DNA of 7,106 bases from an uncultured Olsenella sp. (GCA_900540955.1 UQIF01000042.1:1-7106); one strand, 5' to 3'; shown: positions 1 to 7,081, counted from the first letter of the stretch. Made by a program: numbers and translations. The notes: generated by a model from the letters alone, not told the origin.

Positions 1-9
1 TCCACAATT

Positions 10-81
10 TGGGACAAAATCCCCCGTCCCTTTTGTCCCACAGGCCCCGTTGGGACAAAAGGGACGGGGGATTTTGTCCCA
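10..81. repeat. Perfect 31-bp inverted repeat with nested decamer palindromes
   Basis: The arms at 10-40 and 51-81 are exact reverse complements, 31 of 31 bases, separated by a 10-nt spacer (41-50). Each arm also begins with TGGGACAAAA and ends with TTTTGTCCCA, so each arm alone can form a 10-bp hairpin around an 11-nt C-rich or G-rich centre. The decamer therefore occurs four times in alternating orientation, starting at 10, 31, 51 and 72. It lies outside any supported gene, upstream of the transport operon. There is no T-tract directly after it, so it is not a standard terminator. It could be an intergenic REP- or MITE-like element, a bidirectional transcript-end structure for a gene left of the window, or a protein-binding array. 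The sequence is certain; the role is inference. Confidence 0.95.
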
Positions 82-281
82 GGGTTCTTCTTTCCAACGG
101 CGGATTGCGTGTCAATCGTGTAAAGACCTTTATGTCGCTCAGACAGCTTAAGGGCTTCTGAGCGAAACTGCTCTATGGCGATGGACAGCGGCATGCGTGC
201 CCTGACGTGGGGAAGACCCCGCGCCTCCATCGAAGAAAGGGCGTGACCACGCGCCGAAGCTTTTTGGGAAGGGATCCCAAC
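82..281 (+). promoter_or_regulatory. Structured 5' leader of the amino-acid transport operon
   Basis: This 200-base stretch has no convincing gene. It contains a perfect 8-bp stem (136-143 with 157-164, extendable by AGC/GCT inside). It then has a possible three-way junction: a 7-bp closing stem (179-185 with 226-232), an inner GGCA/TGCC hairpin (190-193 with 198-201), and a 7-bp stem with one G-U pair and loop AAGA (206-212 with 217-223). A GC-rich hairpin at about 239-255 is followed after 5 nt by five T residues (261-265), which looks like a weak attenuator. No known riboswitch class was recognised; T-box, glutamine, lysine, glycine, fluoride and c-di-AMP signatures were looked for. No clear -35/-10 pair was found; the promoter probably lies around 90-135. 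A regulatory role is inferred from structure and position. Confidence 0.45.
264..280 (+). promoter_or_regulatory. Ribosome-binding site displayed in a hairpin loop
   Basis: TTGGGA (264-269) pairs perfectly with TCCCAA (275-280), leaving the Shine-Dalgarno core AGGGA (270-274) as the loop. The start codon ATG begins at 282, one base after the stem. A purine-rich GGGAAGGGA tract at 266-274, 7 nt from the ATG, is the reason for choosing 282 over the GTG at 207 or the ATG at 297. Whether the 6-bp stem helps or hinders initiation cannot be told from sequence. Confidence 0.6.
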
Positions 282-1115
282 ATGAACGTGAACGTTATGC
301 TCGACCGCCGGAACTTCTTTGGAATCATCGGGGCGGCGGCGGGCACCGTTGTGCTCGCCGGATGCGGCGGCACCTCTGCCGGCACCTCCACCGACGCAAA
401 GAAGGACGACGCCTCCGGCTACACCCTCGTCCAGTCCGGCAAGATCATCGTCGCTTCCGACCTGGCGAACCCGCCCTTCGACTTCGTCGAGAACAACGAG
501 CCCAAGGGCTTTGAGGTCGACCTCATGAAGAAGGTCGCCGAGAAGCTCGGCCTCGAGTGCGAGTACCTCCCGGCGATGAAGTTCGACAGCATCATTCCCC
601 TCATCAAACAGGGCGGCAAGGCCGACGTGGGTGTCTCGAACTTCACCATCACCGACGAGCGCAAGCAGGAGATCGACTTCACCGACCCCTACGTGGACTC
701 CAACCAGGGCGTCGTCACCAAGGTGGGCGCCGAGCGCGCCGACGCCGACTCCCTCAACGCCGAGGGCGTGACCATCGCCTGCCAGGCCGGCACCACCGGC
801 GAGGCGTGGGCGCAGGAGAACCTCCCCAAGGCGACCATCAAGTCGCTCGACGACCCCGTTGCCGCCGTCACGGGCGTCCAGACCGGCCTCTACGACGCCG
901 CTGCCGCCGACCTGCCCGTGATGAAGTATCTCTGCTCGAACTCCTTCACCGACTGCCAGGTCTCCATCGAGATCCCGACGGGCGAGCAGTACGGCATCGT
1001 CGTCTCCAAGGACAACGCGGGCCTGACCGAGGCCATCAACGCAGCCTTGGCCGAGCTTGAGGACGACGGCTCCATCAAGGAGCTCGAGATCGAGTGGTTC
1101 GGCTCCGAGATCTAG
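282..1115 (+). CDS. Polar amino-acid ABC transporter substrate-binding lipoprotein (first copy)
   Basis: This 277-residue protein of the SBP_bac_3 (HisJ/GlnH) family captures an amino acid outside the membrane for the permease and ATPase downstream. A twin-arginine-type signal (DRRNFFG, residues 8-14) is followed by a hydrophobic stretch and the lipobox LAGC, with the lipidated cysteine at residue 28. After a short Gly/Ser/Thr/Asp linker come family hallmarks: PPFDF, GFEVDL, LIKQGGKADV, then TITDER, whose arginine (R127) matches the residue that binds the ligand carboxylate in this family, and DFTDPY. GTTGEAW and the hinge-region DLPV follow. The protein ends with WFGSEI. Length is normal for the family. 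The start at 282 has a good ribosome-binding site; a GTG at 207 would add 25 residues ahead of the signal and is unlikely. It is a close paralogue of the next gene. Ligand is unknown, and a polar amino acid is inferred from family only. Confidence 0.93.
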   Translation: MNVNVMLDRRNFFGIIGAAAGTVVLAGCGGTSAGTSTDAKKDDASGYTLVQSGKIIVASDLANPPFDFVENNEPKGFEVDLMKKVAEKLGLECEYLPAMKFDSIIPLIKQGGKADVGVSNFTITDERKQEIDFTDPYVDSNQGVVTKVGAERADADSLNAEGVTIACQAGTTGEAWAQENLPKATIKSLDDPVAAVTGVQTGLYDAAAADLPVMKYLCSNSFTDCQVSIEIPTGEQYGIVVSKDNAGLTEAINAALAELEDDGSIKELEIEWFGSEI

Positions 1116-1144
1116 GGCAAGCAAAAGCGCAGCGCTTCTTGCCC
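1115..1144 (+). other. Intercistronic hairpin after the first binding-protein gene
   Basis: GGGCAAG (1115-1121) pairs with CTTGCCC (1138-1144), and an inner stem (AAGCG 1125-1129 with CGCTT 1133-1137) continues it, with a 3-nt bulge at 1122-1124. It starts on the last base of the stop codon. The following bases (GTTAATTC) are not a T-tract, so it is more likely an RNA-stabilising or partial-termination element than a full terminator. The 40 nt from here to the next gene hold no other recognisable signal. Confidence 0.6.
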
Positions 1145-1184
1145 CGTTAATTCATTCGATTATCTTCGTAGAAAGAAGAACATC

Positions 1185-2009
1185 ATGGCCAGCATCTCTC
1201 GTCGCAACTTCGTCCTTTCCCTCGGCGCCCTCGCCGGCAGCGCGGCCCTCGCCGGCTGCGGCGGCTCCGGCTCCACCGACTCCGGCGCGGACGCCGCCAA
1301 GGCCGATTCCTACACCCTCGTCGAGGACGGCAAGCTGACCGTCGCCGCCGAGCTCGGCTTCGCCCCGTTCGAGTACATGGACGAGAAGACCGGCGAGCCC
1401 GTCGGCTTCGACGTCGACCTCATCGCCGCTGTGGCCAAAAAGATGGGCCTCGAGTCCTCCTACCTGCCCAACCAGAAGTTCGACACCCTCGTGCCCCTGA
1501 TCAAGCAGGGCGGCAAGGCCGACGTGGCCATCGCCGGCATCACCATCACCGACGACCGCGTGAAGGAGGTCGACTTCACCGAGCCCTACCTCGACTCCAA
1601 CCAGGCCATCGTGGTCAAGAAGGACTCCGGCGAGACCGAGGACTCCCTGAACGTCGCCGACAAGAAGGTCGCCTGCCAGTCCGGCACCACCGGCGACGAC
1701 TGGATCTCCGAGAACCTGCCCGCCGCCGAGCGCGTGCCCCTCGATGACGTGACCGCCGCGCTCACCGGCGTCTCGACCGGCCTGTACTCCGCCATGGTCA
1801 TCGACCTGCCTGTGGCCTCCTACATGCTTACCCAGTCCTTCTCCGACCTCGAGGTCGCCAAGGAGATCCCGACCGGCGAGCAGTACGGCATCGCCGTCTC
1901 CAAGGACCAGCCGGCCCTCACCGAGGCCCTGAACAAGGCCCTCGCCGATATGGAGTCCGACGGCACCATGAAGGACATCAAGACCAAGTGGTTCGGCTCC
2001 GAGATCTAG
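1185..2009 (+). CDS. Polar amino-acid ABC transporter substrate-binding lipoprotein (second copy)
   Basis: This 274-residue SBP_bac_3 family protein is a tandem paralogue of the gene before it. The signal has a better Tat motif (SRRNFVL, residues 5-11) and the lipobox LAGC with the lipidated cysteine at residue 25. Mature-domain hallmarks are APFEYMDE, GFDVDL, LIKQGGKADV, TITDDR (R125 is the expected ligand-carboxylate arginine), DFTEPYLDSNQ, GTTGDDW and WFGSEI at the end. Over the last 48 residues the two paralogues share 32 identities, while the residues just after the lipid anchor are much less alike. The start has only a weak purine tract (GAAAGAAGAA, 1171-1180). It lies in the same direction 69 nt after the first copy and probably shares its transcript. 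Ligand is unknown; the divergent ligand-pocket surroundings suggest it may differ from the first copy's, which is inference. Confidence 0.94.
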   Translation: MASISRRNFVLSLGALAGSAALAGCGGSGSTDSGADAAKADSYTLVEDGKLTVAAELGFAPFEYMDEKTGEPVGFDVDLIAAVAKKMGLESSYLPNQKFDTLVPLIKQGGKADVAIAGITITDDRVKEVDFTEPYLDSNQAIVVKKDSGETEDSLNVADKKVACQSGTTGDDWISENLPAAERVPLDDVTAALTGVSTGLYSAMVIDLPVASYMLTQSFSDLEVAKEIPTGEQYGIAVSKDQPALTEALNKALADMESDGTMKDIKTKWFGSEI

Positions 2010-2043
2010 GCACCGCCCCATACGCAACCAACGACCTGCGAAT

Positions 2044-2070
2044 GACGAGAAGGGATTTCCCCTTCTCGTC
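2044..2070 (+). other. Strong intercistronic hairpin between binding protein and permease
   Basis: An 11-bp perfect stem (2044-2054 with 2060-2070) closes a 5-nt ATTTC loop. Only TTC follows, so it lacks the T-tract of an efficient intrinsic terminator. It sits 35 nt after the second binding-protein stop and 37 nt before the permease start. In many ABC operons such a hairpin protects the upstream message or lets only part of transcription through, so that binding protein outnumbers permease. That role is inferred here. Confidence 0.75.
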
Positions 2071-2106
2071 TTCGCGGTATTAACCGACAGAGATTGAGAG
2101 GTGCCC

Positions 2107-3385
2107 ATGGGGCACATTAAGCACAAGGCGCAGGCGGGCATGTTCGTCGCCGCGCTTCTTGCCGCGGTGCTCGCGCTGCCCGGCGCGGCATTCGGCCTTT
2201 CGACCGATAAGGCCACGGCAAAGCCCAACGAGGACGGCGGCTCCGGCGTTATCGGTGGCATGAACACCCGCCTGACCTGGGAGGGAACCGTCGACGACGG
2301 CGAGAGCGTCGACGCCGTGACGCTCGAGCTGCCCGAGGGCGCGACCTTCGACGGCTCGTCCACTCGCATCACCGTGCTCGAGGGCTTAAACCGTGTGAAG
2401 ATCGACGGCCAGGCCCAGCCCGACGGCAAGAAGATCACCGTGGCCTTCGCCGAGCCCATTCCCGCGGGCTCGCTGCTGAGGCTCGAGGTCACCGACATGC
2501 AGTTCCCCTCCGAGGGCGGCGACTACGCCGTCGAGGGCAGCTACGAGGCCGACGGCGCGACCAAAGAGCTTGCGCCCTCGAGCCCGATCTCCGTCATCGC
2601 GAACACCCCGCTGCAGTCCATCGTCAACTGGCTCGACGAGCAGCCTTGGGTCGAGGCGTGGAACTCCAACCAGTTCCTCGGCATGTTCTTCAAGCCGCAG
2701 CTGCTCGTCACGTCGTTCAGCTCGCTGTTCCCCGGCTGGGTCCTGTGCTTGGGCATCATCGTGGCGTGCTACCCCTTCGCCATCGCGCTCGGCCTCATCT
2801 TTGCCCTGCTGAAGATCTCCAGGCACCGCCTGCTGCGCGCCATCGCCGTCGTCTACATCAACATCCTGCGCGGCACCCCGCTGTTCCTGCAGATCTACAT
2901 CATGTTCTTTGGCCTGCCCATGGTCGGCGTCAACATCGACAACACCCTTTTGGGCATCATCGTCATGGCCGTCAACTCCTCGGCCTACCTCGCCGAGATC
3001 TTCCGCGCGGGCATCCAGTCCATCCCCGCCGGCCAGTACGAGGCCGCGAGCTCGCTGGGCATGAGCCACGCGCAGACGATGTTTTCCATCATCCTGCCGC
3101 AGACCATCCGCCGCGTGATCCCGACCGTGACGAGCGACTTCATCACCGCCTTCAAGGACACGTCGCTCCTGTCCTCGGTGGGCGTCATGGAGCTCATGAT
3201 GTTCTCCAAGAACCTGACCACCGTCTCAGGCAACATCACCCCGTACGTCGCCGCCGGTATCTTCTACCTCATCGTCACCCTGCCGCTGATCAAGGTCGTC
3301 GGCATCATCGAGGAGAGGATCGCCCGCTCCGAGCGCGGCGAGGGCCCGAGGCCCAAGGCCGCCAAGCAGCTCAAGGAGGCCACAG

Positions 3386-3396
<11 letters not shown>
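2107..3396 (+). CDS. Amino-acid ABC transporter permease with extracytoplasmic N-terminal domain
   Basis: The product has 429 residues, whereas HisM/GlnP-type permeases usually have about 220-240. Residues 1-30 form a signal peptide or first membrane helix (core MFVAALLAAVLALPG). Residues about 31-163 are a soluble, Gly/Asp-rich segment with alternating hydrophobic residues, suggesting a beta-sandwich fold; I do not recognise its family. From about 165 an amphipathic linker leads into a normal permease: first core helix near 209-235, YINILRGTPLFLQ, and a full EAA loop (E312, A313, A314, G318, I328, L330, P331) that docks to the ATPase. About five membrane helices are visible, and the tail is charged. 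The extra domain is too short to be a fused binding domain like that of lactococcal GlnP. ATG 2107 was chosen because GAGAGG (2096-2101) lies 5 nt upstream; GTG 2101 would overlap that site. It probably works as a homodimer. Confidence 0.92.
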
Positions 3397-4246
<850 letters not shown>

Positions 4247-4303
4247 GCTGCCGGCGGTTTTACGACAGCCGTCGCGCAACTGGACGAAACGGCACTAAAC
4301 TAG

Positions 4304-4345
4304 GCTTGCCCCAGCTCAAGCTAGCCGGGGCAAGCTTGTTTTTTT
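4304..4345 (+). terminator. Intrinsic terminator of the transport operon
   Basis: GCTTGCCCC (4304-4312) pairs perfectly with GGGGCAAGC (4327-4335), closing a 14-nt loop, with further wobble pairing outside. Seven T residues follow at 4339-4345. It lies 57 nt after the ATPase stop and separates the operon from the regulator gene. The 57-nt gap itself shows only a short GGCTG/CAGCC pairing. Confidence 0.92.
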
Positions 4346-4423
4346 GCTTTCGGACCCGTGTACAGAGTTGGCTCTATGGTAATGTGTGAAACAAATCTGT
4401 CTTTTGTATGAGGGGGCACAAGG

Positions 4424-5098
4424 GTGCATCACAAGAACATCCTGCTCATTTCGGCGACCGCGCGCCTGCACGACCGCATGCGCGAGCTCTCGCACGCCAT
4501 CGACGTGTCCATCGCGCTCGCCAACGAGTCGACCTTCTCGCAGGCCATCTCCTCCGGCCACGAGTTCGACCTCGTGATCCTCGACTCCGAGGGCATCGGC
4601 CAGGAGACCCTGAACGCGGTCGATTCCTTCGTCGCGGACAACGGCTTCATCCCCATGTTGCTGGTCCAGGACGCCGAGAAGCTCTCTTCTCTCCATATGC
4701 CCACACAGGGCAAGAACGACTTCATTGTCTCGGCGGCGACGGTCTCGGAGTTCGAGATGCGCTGCACGCTGCTTCTGTGGCCCGGTGAGGAGAGCGCTCC
4801 CGCCGACATCGTCTCGGTGGACAACATGACCATCAACCTGGCCACCTACCAGGTCTACATCGACGACAAGCCCGTCGACCTCACTCTCATGGAGTACTCG
4901 CTGCTGAGCTTCCTCGCCACGCACCCGTCGCGCGCCTACTCGCGTGAGACGCTGCTGCACCGCGTGTGGGGCTTCGAGTACTGCGGCGGCACGCGCACCG
5001 TCGACGTGCACATCCGTCGTGTCCGCTCGAAGGTCGGGCCGCAGGTCGCGAGCCACATCGTCACCATCCGCGGCGTCGGCTATCTCTTCCGCATCTAA
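4424..5098 (+). CDS. GlnR-like OmpR-family transcriptional regulator with degenerate receiver domain
   Basis: This 224-residue protein has a receiver-like N-terminal half (about 1-115) and a winged-helix DNA-binding domain (about 128-224). The winged helix is clear: DLTLMEYSLL from 152, the recognition-helix region GGTRTVDVHIRR (188-199), and the C-terminal hairpin TIRGVGYLFRI. The receiver keeps D54 (LVILD) but lacks the N-terminal acidic pair (ILLISAT instead of a DD motif). It also lacks the Thr/Ser switch residue (V81/Q82 region) and the conserved lysine (GKNDFIVSA, 96-104). Such pseudo-receivers are known from actinobacterial GlnR, and the C-terminal half closely resembles GlnR from memory. 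It probably binds DNA as a dimer without phosphorylation. The start is a GTG with AGGGGG (4411-4416) 7 nt upstream. It has its own transcription unit between two terminators; no kinase is adjacent. Control of the upstream transporter is inferred from position and family. Confidence 0.88.
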   Translation: MHHKNILLISATARLHDRMRELSHAIDVSIALANESTFSQAISSGHEFDLVILDSEGIGQETLNAVDSFVADNGFIPMLLVQDAEKLSSLHMPTQGKNDFIVSAATVSEFEMRCTLLLWPGEESAPADIVSVDNMTINLATYQVYIDDKPVDLTLMEYSLLSFLATHPSRAYSRETLLHRVWGFEYCGGTRTVDVHIRRVRSKVGPQVASHIVTIRGVGYLFRI

Positions 5099-5125
5099 GG
5101 CGCCTGCAGTTTGCCGCAGGCACTC

Positions 5126-5159
5126 GGGCACCCTGCTCAGGAGCGGGGTGCCCTTCTTT
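5126..5159 (+). terminator. Intrinsic terminator after the regulator gene
   Basis: GGGCACCC (5126-5133) pairs with GGGTGCCC (5146-5153), and the stem continues inward through a T-G wobble and GCT/AGC to a 4-nt loop. TTCTTTAT follows. A smaller hairpin just before it (GCCTGC 5102-5107 with GCAGGC 5116-5121) may add to termination or protect the message end. Confidence 0.88.
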
Positions 5160-5279
5160 ATGCCGCGGTTTTCAGCTACGTCAAAGCCTCGTGCCGCTGG
5201 TGTGCTGCAGGGGCGTTTAAGTTAACTGTAAGGCCGGTGGGGTACAGTGCTTCTTGGTTAGATGAAAGTGCATCCTTAT

Positions 5280-5296
5280 CGGGCGCGGCGCGCCCG
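5280..5296 (+). promoter_or_regulatory. GC-rich hairpin beside the protease ribosome-binding site
   Basis: CGGGCGC (5280-5286) pairs perfectly with GCGCCCG (5290-5296) around a 3-nt loop, and its last base touches the purine-rich ribosome-binding tract GGGAGGGGAG (5296-5305). It could limit ribosome access. The rest of the 150-nt gap upstream (5160-5310) shows only a poor promoter candidate, TTAACT (5222-5227) with TACAGT (5243-5248) at a short 15-nt spacing. Confidence 0.4.
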
Positions 5297-5310
5297 GGAG
5301 GGGAGTAGAG

Positions 5311-6888
5311 ATGAGCGAGTACATGAACGACGCCGAGGGCGCCCAGCCCACGGAGCAGCGCCCGGCGCAGCCCACGGCTCAGCCCGGCTATCAGGACGGC
5401 TATCAGCGCGGGGCCCAGGCGGGCTACGAGGCGGGATTCCATGCCGGCCAGACGGCCCAGCAGCCGCGCGTCGACGCCGCGGGCAGCGGCGCCGCGGACG
5501 CCGGCCGATCGGCGTGGGGTGCGGGATCCGTGCCGCCGATTCCCGGGCAGCAGCCCGGTTACGCGCCCGAGCCCGATGTTGCCGCACCCGCCCCTGCCTC
5601 GGGCTCAGACCCCAAGCCCAAGCGCGAGCACCGCGGCGCCAAGGCCCTGATCTTGGGCGTGGCGGGCGGCGTTATCGGCGCGGGCCTGCTCACGGGGGCA
5701 CTTCTTGCCACCGGCGTCGTCGGCAAGTCCGGCGCCGCCACCTTCGACACGGGCGCCAACCAGACCATCACCATCAACCCGAACGACGAGAGCACCACGA
5801 CCGCCACGGCCGTGGCGGCGAAGGCCTTGCCCTCCGTCGTGACCGTCAACGTGACCACGAGCGACGGCGAGGGGCTGGGCTCCGGCGTCATCTACGACAC
5901 CGACGGCGACATCATCACCAACAACCACGTGATCGAGGACGCCGAGAGCATCACCGTGACCATCGACGGAAAGAGCTACGACGCGACCCTTGTGGGCACC
6001 GACGCCTCCTCCGACATCGCCGTGATCAAGGTCGACCTCCAGGGTGCCAGCGTCACCCCGATGGAAATCGGCGACTCCTCGGCGCTGCAGGTCGGCGACT
6101 GGGTCATGTCGGTGGGCAGCCCCTTCGGCCTTGAGCAGTCCGTCTCGCAGGGCATCGTCTCGGCCCTCACGCGCAACGAGCTCCTCGAAGGGACCTCGGG
6201 CAACACGCTCTACACCAACCTGATCCAGGTCGACGCCTCCATCAACCCGGGCAACTCCGGCGGCGCGCTCGTGAACTCCAAGGGCCAGCTCGTGGGCATC
6301 TGCACGCTGTACAGCTCCGACACCGAGAGCTTCGCCGGCATCGGGTTCGCCATCCCGGGCAACTACGCCACCAAGGTCGCCGACAAGATCATCAACGGCG
6401 AGACCGTGACGCACGCCCACATCGGACTCAGCATGCAGACCGTCAACGCCCAGAACGCCAAGGTCAACAAGCTTTCCGTGAGCCAGGGCGCCTACGTGGC
6501 CGACGTGACCGAGGGCGGCCCGGCCGAGGCGGCGGGCATCCAGAAGGGCGATATCATCATCGGCATGGACGGCGCCCAGATCACCTCCGCCGACGCCATG
6601 ATCTTGGCCGTGCGCTCCCACGAGATTGGCGACACCGTCAAGGTCACGGTCATGCGCGGCGACCAGCAGATGGACTTCGACGTCACGCTCGACGACGACG
6701 AGGAGCTCCAGAAGCAGCAGGAGGAGGAGCGCAACCAGCCCAAGTCGGACATCAACGACTACCTCCAGAACAACAACGGGGACGGCGGCAGCGGCAGCAA
6801 CGGCTACGACACCGACTTCCTCGAGGAGCTGCAGGAGTACCTGAACCAGCGCAACAACGGCCAGCGGACCTACGGGTTCGGCAACTAG
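5311..6888 (+). CDS. htrA: Membrane-anchored HtrA/DegP-like trypsin-family serine protease with one PDZ domain
   Basis: This 525-residue envelope quality-control protease degrades or refolds damaged exported proteins (family role). Order of parts: a Pro/Gln/Gly/Ala-rich cytoplasmic tail (1-110), one membrane helix (about 112-137), a linker, and the trypsin-like domain (about 165-375). The full catalytic triad is H206 (TNNHV), D235 (SSDIAVIKVD) and S316 (GNSGGAL). A single PDZ domain follows (about 395-463), then an acidic Glu/Gln/Asn/Gly-rich tail. In the N-terminal tail glycines fall every fourth residue at 26, 30, 34, 38, 42 and 46. ATG 5311 was chosen for the strong purine tract GGGAGGGGAG just upstream. 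The gene stands alone between terminators, so it is probably expressed independently of the transporter. Anchored, single-PDZ HtrA proteins are typical of Gram-positive bacteria. Confidence 0.95.
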   Translation: MSEYMNDAEGAQPTEQRPAQPTAQPGYQDGYQRGAQAGYEAGFHAGQTAQQPRVDAAGSGAADAGRSAWGAGSVPPIPGQQPGYAPEPDVAAPAPASGSDPKPKREHRGAKALILGVAGGVIGAGLLTGALLATGVVGKSGAATFDTGANQTITINPNDESTTTATAVAAKALPSVVTVNVTTSDGEGLGSGVIYDTDGDIITNNHVIEDAESITVTIDGKSYDATLVGTDASSDIAVIKVDLQGASVTPMEIGDSSALQVGDWVMSVGSPFGLEQSVSQGIVSALTRNELLEGTSGNTLYTNLIQVDASINPGNSGGALVNSKGQLVGICTLYSSDTESFAGIGFAIPGNYATKVADKIINGETVTHAHIGLSMQTVNAQNAKVNKLSVSQGAYVADVTEGGPAEAAGIQKGDIIIGMDGAQITSADAMILAVRSHEIGDTVKVTVMRGDQQMDFDVTLDDDEELQKQQEEERNQPKSDINDYLQNNNGDGGSGSNGYDTDFLEELQEYLNQRNNGQRTYGFGN

Positions 6889-6902
6889 CGGCAGGCAAGA
6901 AG

Positions 6903-6930
6903 CGCGCGGCTCCGGGCTTGGGGCCGCGCG
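6903..6930 (+). other. GC-rich hairpin after the protease gene
   Basis: CGCGCGGC (6903-6910) pairs perfectly with GCCGCGCG (6923-6930), and the stem can extend inward by three more pairs, one a wobble. No T-tract follows. It lies 14 nt after the protease stop and immediately before a second hairpin, and probably helps form or protect the message end. Confidence 0.65.
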
Positions 6931-6934
6931 GGAG

Positions 6935-6966
6935 AGCGGGGGCGTCGGTTTCGGCGTCCCCGCTTT
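6935..6966 (+). terminator. Probable terminator of the protease gene
   Basis: AGCGGGG (6935-6941) pairs with CCCCGCT (6958-6964), and the stem continues inward with wobble pairs to give about 12 bp and a 6-nt loop. Only TTT then CGCGTT follows, so the T-tract is weak. Position and stem strength support termination, but efficiency is uncertain. Confidence 0.65.
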
Positions 6967-7011
6967 CGCGTTGGACGTGGGTTTCTTTGCGCTTGTTGGG
7001 GCTTTGGGCCT

Positions 7012-7081
7012 CGATTAGCAACCGAAACCGGCGCAAAAACGGTTGCTGCGGCGGTTTTGCACGGGTTTCGGTTGCTAATCG
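7012..7081. repeat. Long imperfect inverted repeat downstream of the protease gene
   Basis: Bases 7012-7041 pair with 7052-7081 at 27 of 30 positions, leaving a 10-nt loop. The outer 18 pairs, built on CGATTAGCAACC and its reverse complement, are perfect. The mismatches fall in the inner part (7030/7063, 7032/7061, 7039/7054). It shares no sequence with the repeat at 10-81 and has no T-tract within the window. It may be an intergenic REP/MITE-like element or a convergent transcript-end structure for a gene to the right. The 45 nt before it (6967-7011) hold nothing recognisable. Confidence 0.88.

Noticed and set aside
178..232. Fluoride riboswitch-like GGCGATGG at 178
   Set aside because: The remaining consensus of that class (the CGCC partner spacing and the distal CTGATG and CCTACT elements) is absent, and the downstream gene is not a fluoride exporter.
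207..281. GTG start at 207 extending the first binding protein by 25 residues
   Set aside because: The added residues precede a complete Tat/lipoprotein signal, overlap the leader stems, and have no good ribosome-binding site, while ATG 282 has one.
1152..2498. Long antisense open frame of 448 codons
   Set aside because: It runs opposite two clear genes, has Gly/Val/His-rich composition typical of antisense frames in GC-rich DNA, and shows no recognisable domain.
4379..4392. GlnR-box-like GTAAT and GAAAC ahead of the regulator gene
   Set aside because: The spacing is 4 nt instead of the 6 nt of the actinobacterial GlnR box and the second half-site pair is missing, so it is most likely chance.
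5605..6621. Antisense open frame of 338 codons over the protease gene
   Set aside because: It mirrors the protease coding sequence; composition is biased and no start signal or domain is visible.
6752..7036. Antisense open frame of 94 codons at the right end
   Set aside because: It overlaps the protease end, its terminator hairpins and part of the right inverted repeat; the Arg/Cys/Pro-rich product looks non-coding.
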